DNA of 11,291 nucleotides from Cephalothrix spiralis (lineage: Eukaryota > Nemertea > Palaeonemertea > Archinemertea > Cephalotrichidae). The notes under the pieces are model-generated. The model worked only from the letters and a program-made list of their open reading frames with translations. It was not told the DNA's origin and made no database searches. The stretch spans positions 1 to 11,291 of the forward strand of contig JAUCNG010376927.1 in the NCBI GenBank assembly GCA_032353305.1, written 5' to 3'. The number at the start of each line of letters is the position of its first letter. The stretch's first letter is position 1. The translations under genes were made by a program, and so were the position numbers. Of the stretch, positions 5,479 to 11,291 are shown piece after piece.

Positions 5479-6236
5479 ATGGACAAATTATTTTGTTGCT
5501 TTGACAAGGCACACAAGAAAGGAGAACCAAATGATTTGACATTAGAGGGAAAGAGCGAAAGACGGGAACTCTAGAATGGCGTCTCAAGAGTAGGAATTTC
5601 AATTGAAGTTCTTAAAACCTTTTAAAAGTACCCTCATTAAAAAAGATGTTTGCAGGAAAAAGGGCATCAAAGTAACTGGTTTTTTGCCCTTGAACAAAGT
5701 ATCCCAGATGTCCCTACTGCTGAAGAGGTGGTAAAACACAAAGCGTTTCGTACGAAAGCCAAAACGATTCTAAAACTTAATTTATTTTTCTTTTAGGATG
5801 TTGCGCTATTTATTTGCGATAAGTTGTCCGCTTCTAAGGCTCTATTGAAAAGGCATAAATTCGCTATACATAACAATGATGTCATTTCTCACATATATGC
5901 AATGAAAGGTTTCATGAACATTGAACAATTCGAATTAGACAGCCACCATTAAAAGATTTAGCCGGCGACAATATTACGTTTTTTACGAAAGCCAAAAACT
6001 TCTATTTATTGAATACTCGCCATGTAAAATTCCTGATCTTGACGATACTGATTTGAATGCATGGATTTCGGAAGAAAAGGGATATCAGATGTGGCCACCA
6101 ACAATGTACCATGATATTTTTGTTTACTTGTTGTCAATTCCTGGAGAATCCAAGTCAAGATCTATCATTAAAGATTATAAGGAGGGGAAGGCCTTTAGCT
6201 ATTTCGATTCTCAATGGCTCAAGCAGGTAAATATTA
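5479..6236 (+). pseudogene. SWIM/YqaJ-recombinase-family gene relic (frameshifted)
   Basis: Coherent protein fragments lie in order on + but in changing frames: MDKLFCCFDKAHKKGEPNDL (5479-5574, stop TAG); KGHQSNWFFALEQSIPDVPT (about 5656-5780); DVALFICDKLSASKALLKRH to FELDS (5797-5946, after the acceptor-like CTTTTAG); PLKDLAGDNITFFTKAKNFY (next frame); then LLFIEYSPCKIPDLDDTDLN (third frame), WPPTMYHDIFVYLLSIPG and YKEGKAFSYFDSQWLKQ, ending at a CAG/GTAAAT donor near 6228. The W..TMY.DI..YL...PG...K.YK...A..YF segment resembles the region just before the SWIM zinc finger in large metazoan families that carry SWIM and YqaJ-type exonuclease domains. The SWIM cysteines and the nuclease are not found downstream. 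At least two frameshifts (near 5947 and 6000) make it a decayed gene. The family call rests on memory of the motif only. Confidence 0.45.
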
Positions 6237-6245
6237 ATACTAAAT

Positions 6246-6986
6246 AACTGTGTTACCATTGTAATGTTTATAAAGTCCTGGCCTGCCAGTAGATGTACGG
6301 CCAGCGCCGCATCAGAATGGATGCCCTTTTTGAATTTTGTATTTTTACAGATGTCGCTAGCAGTTCCTTTCCGGTTTTATCGAATATGAAAACCGCATTT
6401 GTTTTTGTTGCTTTCTGTAAATTACTTAAAAAGTACATGTTAGTAAAACTTAAGATATATTTATTCATAATTGTCGCTAACTATATTCATTAATTAATTT
6501 GGATTTCTGGTGTATTTTAGTAGGTTTTGTAGTTTTTAAAGCTAATTTTTCGAGAAACAATTTTGTGAACAAATTTGGGCAATGTCACCATTTTGGTTTT
6601 TTGGATTCAAGTCTTCAACATTCAGTATTTATTTAAAATTAATTTGTTATTTGCATTACATCTTAATTGCATGCAGTTTTGTGTATGCCTTATTTTTTTT
6701 ATTGTTTATTTGAATTTAAATGATTTACGAATTTGTGTTTCTTTACTTCAGTGCGAACTCTGAGTGTGACCTTGAACTTGATTTTGATGTTTGTAATTGG
6801 CCTTGACCCCTTCTTGGTCACAATATACGTATAAGTTTTATAAATTTAGTATTTTTAAATAAAATTTGATTTGAAACTTTGAAGGTTATGTAGCTTTGCA
6901 TTATTTTGATTTCTGTTAAGCATGATGAATTATACAGTATAGTATATAAACAACAAACAATCACCATAGTAACTGTTACTACTTAC
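6246..6986. other. AT-rich interval without a supported gene
   Basis: Several short open frames occur on both strands with no mutual support. A minus-strand segment at 6357-6425 has splice-like ends, but its protein-like frame (VFIFDKTGKELLATS) is in the wrong phase for the minus-strand gene. TGACCTTGA-like strings at 6766-6820 are simple repeats common in invertebrate DNA. Confidence 0.5.
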
Positions 6987-7196
6987 TTCCACATAATTGG
7001 TTTTTCAGGACCAACAGTTTCAAGAAGGAGGCCGTGACTGTCAAGAAATCGGTATCGGGCATTTGCTAAAACATTATCAACAGCGCACCTCAGATGAATC
7101 ATTACTTCTTCATACATCCTGTGGTTAAGTGATGATAATTCTCGGTGAAAATCATCACAACAGTTATTGATTCTTTCTTCATCATTCCCGGCAGGA
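6987..7196 (-). CDS. Minus-strand gene, fifth visible exon
   Basis: The acceptor TTTTTTTCCTTTTCAG is strong and the donor is GAA/GTAAGTAG. The 210-base exon starts with one base, then encodes PAGNDEERINNCCDDFHREL, SSLNHRMYEEVMIHLRCAV, DNVLANARYRFLDSHGLLLE and TVGPEKPIMW, leaving two bases. Entry and exit phases are both 2, so skipping it would keep the frame. Confidence 0.7.
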
Positions 7197-10100
7197 CTGA
7201 AAAGGAAAAAAATATTTAACATATTTTGAAGCGTTGGAGAAAACTTCGGAGATCAAAAGGCTTCTTAAAATACTAAAATTAGGTCGTATCAAGGTCTCAT
7301 AGTAAAGATCTAACATCTTTAGCTTTGGTATACATCTGATGTTAATTCGATAGCTGATTGACGGCTTAATGATTCTTCCTTATGATAAGAACGTATTTAC
7401 CCCAACCTGCCCTAACCCTAAACCTTTCCCTGAGCAAAACAGATGTTGCTGTCAATCATTTCTCGAACTAACCTCAGACAGATATGATAGACCTTGCTTA
7501 TGAGACCTTGGTCGTAGTTCTACTACTTTTTTACCCTTTCCGAGAGGAAACCAGTATTTCTCCCGATTATAACAGATTTGGTGCTGATCGATTCAAAACT
7601 AAGAGAGGTTCGATGATTCTCCCAAAAAAACATCACTCTTATATTCTCAGGGCATTTCAATTTGTCTGTGAATAGTGAATTGAATATTTTTTTATATGTA
7701 AAGTCCTTTAATTTATAATGGGATTGACGGCCTACTTGGGAAACTGAACTATTTGGTCTTTTGGGGAAATTGATATAGCTCACTTGTTGAACAGACTTGC
7801 ACACAATTTCTTTTATTTGAAAGAGAAGACCCCCGGGTTCTCTCTTGTGATCACAGGCAGCGATATGGTTAACTCATAATTAAGTCACAATATGACGTCA
7901 TCTTATCTATATATATTATTGGTATCGAGGGGTGCAATTTTTCAACACTCTTTTTTATCTTAAAGAGTACTAAATGTTAACAGTCTCGGCACTCAGCGCC
8001 CTCTATCTTCATAGCAATTTTCTTTTAGATCGTCAATTATCAGCAAGGTCCGTAAATTCAAGCTTGGACAAATTCAAAAATATTGCCAGAGCGAATTTAG
8101 ATATTGTCGTCTACTTTCATTTAAAAATCATTTCGTATTCTTAAAATATTAGGGAGTTTTCGCAAACATACGAATTACGAAACGAAGTACGAATGTTGTA
8201 AAATGAAACCAGTCTACGAATGTTTTTTGTTCCAACTTTGTACATGGTATAACGTAGAAACTTAAGAAAGATTCGTTACAAAAATTTCAGTTACGTTACT
8301 ACAACGATCGAAGTAGAAATAACACATTGGTACTTCGTTCTTCGTACTTTGTAGCTTTGCGAAAACTCGCTAATGATGAAGGTGGTAGAATTTAAATATT
8401 TTTATTATTTTTGATTATTTCTTTTCTAACCTTGAATCGCCTTAGAAATCATACCGTCGTAAAGCGCTCATCGCCCTCGTTCTGCATACCAAGTTTCATT
8501 TTAATCAGATGAAAATAACACAAAAATATACTTACAACGGTCTATTGAATAAAGTTAGCGCTAGTGACATATCAACAGAAGATCCTAGACGTAGATGTTT
8601 TGGATCCTGAATTATATGTAATGATTTTTGCTCTTTAAGTGAATTGTCGTCAGGAGGGCAGCCTTTTTCTGTAGGTCAAAAAGATAATCATTAGCTTAAC
8701 AAATGAACAAATCTTACTGAAGGGATAAACTGATAAAATCTGCATCTGGAAATGTTTTGTAGAACCACAGTTATATTGATAGAGCTTCAAGTAAGGGGGG
8801 GAGGTGTTTAAAAAAGTGTCAAGTTGTACTTCATTTTCGGAAAATATACGTTCAGGAATACATATATGTATTCCTGATACGTTGTTCTTTGGCGAATTTT
8901 TTTTTTGGCGCCAAAAACCCCCATTCGATTCCTTGACCTCGAAAACCCCTATCTACATCAAAATTTTATACCCTGTCACAAAATTAAGCAAGGCGCATAC
9001 CATTTTTAAGCAGTGTCTCAAAATATGGCTGTTTTTAGTTAGGGCACTTCAAATAGAGATAGAAAAAAATATTGGTATTTTTGAATTCCTTGGGTATGAG
9101 TATGAAAACCATGGGGTAGGTCAAGGTTTCATGTTCCTAACCCTATTATCTACCAAGTTATGAGCTAATTGATCGCTCATAACTTCGGTATGTTATATTG
9201 GTGCTGAAATCTTCAGGTGCCAGGTCACACCTGTCCCAGCTAGCACATTCAGAATATCGTTCTACGTCAGAAATCTAGAAAATGGGAAGAAAAATTGAGA
9301 ATTTTGTGTGGGGCAAACTTACATGCTTTCATAAACTAAAGGTTTGAATAAGGACAATAATCAACTAGTATTATTAATAACCTAGACAAACAGGGTCTTA
9401 CTTTGGCGAGATCAATAGTTATTACTGAGTATTTGATAAATCTGTCAATAAATTGGAATTCATTCACTCGTTCTTGAAAGGAATTATAAATTGCTACACA
9501 TCAAAGAGCCTATACAATTAGCATTGTATTCATATGTGAGCATTAACTCATATATACGTAACCTTTCGAACTTAATAAAGAAACGTTTTTTTGTAGACTT
9601 TGTATGTGACAATTTGTGTAATGGGAAACGCATGTGAGGTCCAGGGTTTTTTTTGGCGCCAAAGCCAAATTTTCTTTTTTCTCATTCAGAACAACGTATA
9701 TTTTCAGAAAAGCAAACCAGACATTTTAGAAAATTTAAAAATAACACCCCTTACTTCAAGCAACACGAATTTTTCACTTCGTATAAAATCTCCTCTCAAA
9801 TGCAAAAAAAGCTCATTCATTTGCTCAAAGGTCTTTGGAGACTAAAACCCGAATGCGTTTGCCAAATCATCGGGAATGACGTCATGTCGGAAATTGAAAC
9901 TGTGGGAGAAGGAGAATCATTACAGATTAAGAATTTTGAATCTGAAGAAATATTTTTAGGAAAATCGATTAATTCTTGCTTTAAGTACACAATTGGATGG
10001 AAAAATTGGCGAGGGCAATTATTTTGTACCAAAAATGCCCCCCCCCCCCCCAGCGGTTTAGCATATAGGCGGATAGTTGACCCCCACAAACTATATATTT

Positions 10101-11291
10101 CTTGAAAAGTCTTGGAAAATGCTGATCCCTCGGGGGGTTCAGATTTTTGCCCCAACCCTGGATAATTAAAGCCCAAAAAGTCGAGCAAAAAGTGACCAGA
10201 CCGACCCCTGGGTGAGGGTGGGGGGAAAAAAACTTTTTTCACGTTTTTTGCCCCCCACTCCTACCCAAATCTGAAATAATTGCCCTCGCCAATTTTTCCA
10301 TCCAATTGTGTAGTTTGTTGAAAAACATTATTCGCCCCTGTTCCAATTTTCACTCCGCCATCTAAAGAGAATATCAAAAATCATTTTACCTTTTATGAGA
10401 TTCTTGAATTCTTGGACTACTTTATCGACGTGGAGCATATAATATTCATGGACTCTGTATTTTGGAAGTATCTGGTCATACAGAACACCCCTAATTGCCT
10501 AAAATATAAATAACAAATAATCATTTTTAAAGGTTTTTCGATTCCAGTTCATGGTTGTTCTAATAATTCTAAACTTGCCCGGATGTTTTATAATTTTCAA
10601 GAAAAAATTCTAATTTTAAATCAATTGATTAATAATAATATCCGGAATTTTTTACAAGGATGCAATGAAATTTTCTGATAAGAAAATCCAATATTTCCTC
10701 TCTAGTAATATTTTCATTTTAAAGAATTTGTAACCAGGCAGTTTTGGATTTTCTCTTCGGAATCAAGCGGAAAACGCCGAATTCTCCCGAAATTATTCTA
10801 GGAAAAATTAATATCTAGAAATGTAAGGACTTTATATGGCCGTGAATTTCCGGGAAAATTTTTAACAAAATTTAAAAATTTGCCTACTAACATTAATTTT
10901 TTGACAGAATTAGCCAATATTCATATTTTCTGGAGTTCAAAATAGTTTTCCGCAGTAAAAATACCAGCCAGTGATGAATCGCAACAACTTCTTATTTCAA
11001 AAGTTATATCAGTAAAATTGATCAGCGCAATTGATCCTACTCAGAAAAAATGAACGCGTTAAATTATTTTTCAATAACTTTCAAAAAATCCCAGGACTTC
11101 TTGCAAAATTCTTGGACTTTTCCATGATTTTAAGGACTAGAATAATTTTCCATGTTTTCCAGGACCAGTGTGAACCCTGTCATTTCATATTCCTTGCATA
11201 AATTATCATGGAGATAATACATTATAATTTGAACTTACATTCAATTGATTTTCATTCTCTAACTTGGCCGGTATGCCAGCATGGGCCCATT
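6987..11291 (-). CDS. Five-exon gene on minus strand, unrecognised protein (partial at both ends)
   Basis: Exons 11239-11291, 10390-10498, 9402-9472, 8536-8606 and 6987-7196 are joined in this order. Intron phases are 0, 1, 0 and 2, each matching across the junction, and the last exon leaves in phase 2. All four internal acceptors end in AG after pyrimidine- or T-rich runs, and the five donors read GTAAGT, GTAAAA, GTAAGA, GTAAGT and GTAAGT. The joined frame is about 171 residues without a stop. Recognisable stretches are AIRGVLYDQILPKYRVHEYY, KERVNEFQFIDRFIKYSV, LGSSVDMSLALTLFNRPF, MYEEVMIHLRCAVDNVL and ARYRFLDSHGLLLETVG. It looks helical and soluble, with no signal peptide or membrane segment in the visible part. 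I do not recognise the family. The 5' end is outside the window; further 3' exons must lie left of 6987 but were not found. Introns (740, 917, 795 and 1339 bases) hold miniature transposons. Confidence 0.7.
7197..8151. other. Intron 4 of the minus-strand gene, left part
   Basis: Non-coding by this model. Open frames at 7484-7675 (+) and 7523-7804 (-) overlap each other, have no splice or family support, and are taken as chance. A TAACCCTAAACC string near 7411 is a short telomere-like match only. Confidence 0.55.
8152..8370. mobile_element. TA-flanked miniature inverted-repeat element, 219 bp
   Basis: The left end GGGAGTTTTCGCAAACATAC and the reverse complement of the right end GCGAGTTTTCGCAAAGCTAC agree over about 45 bases with some mismatches. 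The inner part again matches (ACGAAGTAC). Both sides are flanked by TA (8150-8151 and 8371-8372), as for Tc1/mariner-type insertion. It has no coding capacity and sits inside intron 4. Confidence 0.7.
8536..8606 (-). CDS. Minus-strand gene, fourth visible exon
   Basis: The acceptor ACATATAATTCAG precedes DPKHLRLGSSVDMSLALTLF and NRP. The 71-base exon enters in phase 0 and leaves TT before GTAAGTAT. Those two bases join the T of the next exon to form a Phe codon. Confidence 0.65.
8852..8877. repeat. Perfect 26-bp palindrome
   Basis: The half-site TCAGGAATACATA is followed directly by its exact reverse complement with no spacer. The flanking pair 8851/8878 does not match, so the symmetry ends sharply. 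Confidence 0.85.
8902..8917. repeat. TTTTTGGCGCCAAAAA palindrome, first copy
   Basis: A 16-bp perfect palindrome after a run of ten T. Its core TTTGGCGCCAAA fits the E2F consensus TTTSSCGC on both strands. A second copy of the core lies at 9652-9663 in the same T-rich setting. Confidence 0.7.
9151..9190. repeat. 15-bp hairpin with nine-base loop
   Basis: TACC + AAGTTATGAGC (9151-9165) pairs with GCTCATAACTT + GGTA (9175-9190), with a single bulged C at 9186. The inner 11 pairs are perfect. Confidence 0.75.
9402..9472 (-). CDS. Minus-strand gene, third visible exon
   Basis: The acceptor AATTCCTTTCAAG leaves two bases (AA) that complete a Glu codon with the G of the previous exon. RVNEFQFIDRFIKYSVITI and DLAK follow, ending on a codon boundary at GTAAGACC. 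This exon was predicted from the phase gap between its neighbours and then found. Confidence 0.6.
9652..9663. repeat. TTTGGCGCCAAA palindrome, second copy
   Basis: Same core as at 8904-8915, again preceded by a T run. It lies in intron 2 of the minus-strand gene. Confidence 0.65.
9988..10310. mobile_element. TA-flanked miniature element with perfect inverted repeats
   Basis: The ends CACAATTGGATGGAAAAATT... (9988-10024) and their exact complement (10274-10310) match over 37 bases, 39 with the flanking TA on each side (9986-9987, 10311-10312). The interior has a long C run (about 10039-10051) and no gene. The absence of mismatches suggests a recent insertion or recent homogenisation. It lies in intron 2 of the minus-strand gene. 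Confidence 0.75.
10390..10498 (-). CDS. Minus-strand gene, second visible exon
   Basis: The acceptor TTTATATTTTAG precedes AIRGVLYDQILPKYRVHEYY and MLHVDKVVQEFKNLIK. The 109-base exon enters in phase 0 and leaves one base (G) before GTAAAATG. It is open in this frame throughout. Confidence 0.65.
10499..11090. other. Intron 1 of the minus-strand gene, left part
   Basis: AT-rich. I looked here for the other end of the hAT-like element that terminates at 11179 and did not find one. No gene is seen. Confidence 0.5.
11091..11179 (-). mobile_element. Second hAT-like terminus
   Basis: Read on the minus strand it starts at 11179 with CAGGGTTCACACTGGTCCTG, then GAAAACATGGAAAA and further short CCTGG/ATGGAAAA blocks down to about 11091. 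The start CAGGGT and the subterminal blocks resemble the element at 1-95. TCATTTCA (11180-11187) would be the target copy on this side. The opposite end is not recognised, so it may be truncated. Confidence 0.5.
11239..11291 (-). CDS. Minus-strand gene, first visible exon (partial)
   Basis: The frame reads WAHAGIPAKLENENQLN after two leading bases and ends on a codon boundary at the donor AAT/GTAAGT. The exon runs off the right edge of the window, so the start codon is not visible. Confidence 0.6.

Larger units (their letters stand above)
8607..9401. other. Intron 3 of the minus-strand gene, with palindromes
   Basis: It holds a 26-bp palindrome, a GGCGCC-centred palindrome and a long hairpin, listed separately. 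The open frame at 8804-9163 (+) spans all three and shows no domain, so it is not called a gene. Confidence 0.5.

Noticed and set aside
6357-6425. Possible sixth exon of the minus-strand gene (VFIFDKTGKELLATS, with AG and GT at its ends)
   Set aside because: The protein-like frame needs phase 0, but the preceding exon leaves in phase 2. The phase-correct frame gives 19 codons and a stop, which is weak on its own.
6766-6830. TGACCTTGA strings resembling nuclear-receptor half-sites
   Set aside because: Simple, common repeats in invertebrate DNA; no gene or promoter context.
7404-7425. CCCTAACCCTAAACC telomere-like string
   Set aside because: Only about two repeat units, so no support for a telomeric tract.
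7484-7804. Overlapping 63-codon (+) and 93-codon (-) frames
   Set aside because: No family motifs or splice sites, and they occupy an intron of the minus-strand gene.
8804-9163. 119-codon frame on +
   Set aside because: It spans two palindromes and a hairpin, has no domain, and lies in an intron of the better supported minus-strand gene.
9180-9197. ATAACTTCGGTATGTTAT similar to a loxP arm
   Set aside because: Only a partial match, with no paired arm or 8-bp spacer; it is part of the 9151-9190 hairpin.
9653-10105. 150-codon frame on + and the overlapping 141-codon frame on -
   Set aside because: Both run into the inverted-repeat element at 9988-10310 and its poly-C tract, overlap each other, and lack domain support. 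They look like chance frames.

Overview
The window reads as nuclear DNA of an invertebrate animal, most likely marine. It is AT-rich, has short coding exons bounded by GT/AG splice signals, metazoan-type hAT and TA-flanked miniature transposons, a PIF/Harbinger transposase relic and a SWIM/YqaJ-type gene relic. Nothing fixes the phylum. No rRNA, tRNA, CRISPR or bacterial-style operon was seen.

Layout. 1-95: terminus of an hAT-like element that lies mostly outside the window. 96-4420: a degenerate array of duplicated units, all on the + strand. The most complete unit encodes a small variant RING-finger protein (ATG at 343 or 373, stop at 909). Four other units keep only its C-terminal tail, marked by an A-T/S-H-E-C signature. 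Each of the five tails is followed by the same 16-base hairpin GGCCCTTTTCAGGGCC, which fits the metazoan replication-dependent histone mRNA 3' stem-loop. In four units it is preceded by two nested inverted repeats. Two good copies and one fragment of a second reading frame ('X', about 115 codons) follow, each with its own disabling mutation.

4421-6986: AT-rich DNA holding two decayed genes on +, a PIF/Harbinger transposase N-terminus (4986-5300) and a frameshifted SWIM/YqaJ-family gene (about 5479-6236). 6987-11291: a spliced gene on the - strand whose exons are too short to appear as long ORFs. Five exons (11239-11291 partial, 10390-10498, 9402-9472, 8536-8606, 6987-7196) have proper splice sites and join in a continuous frame through all four introns, giving about 171 residues of an unrecognised, probably helical protein. 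Its introns carry two TA-flanked miniature elements (8152-8370 and 9988-10310), a 26-bp perfect palindrome, two GGCGCC-centred palindromes, a 15-bp hairpin and a second hAT-like terminus (ending at 11179).

The two most interesting signals are the histone-type stem-loop repeated behind a non-histone RING gene family, and the spliced minus-strand gene. The array looks largely pseudogenic, so whether any unit is expressed and processed like a histone mRNA is an inference.
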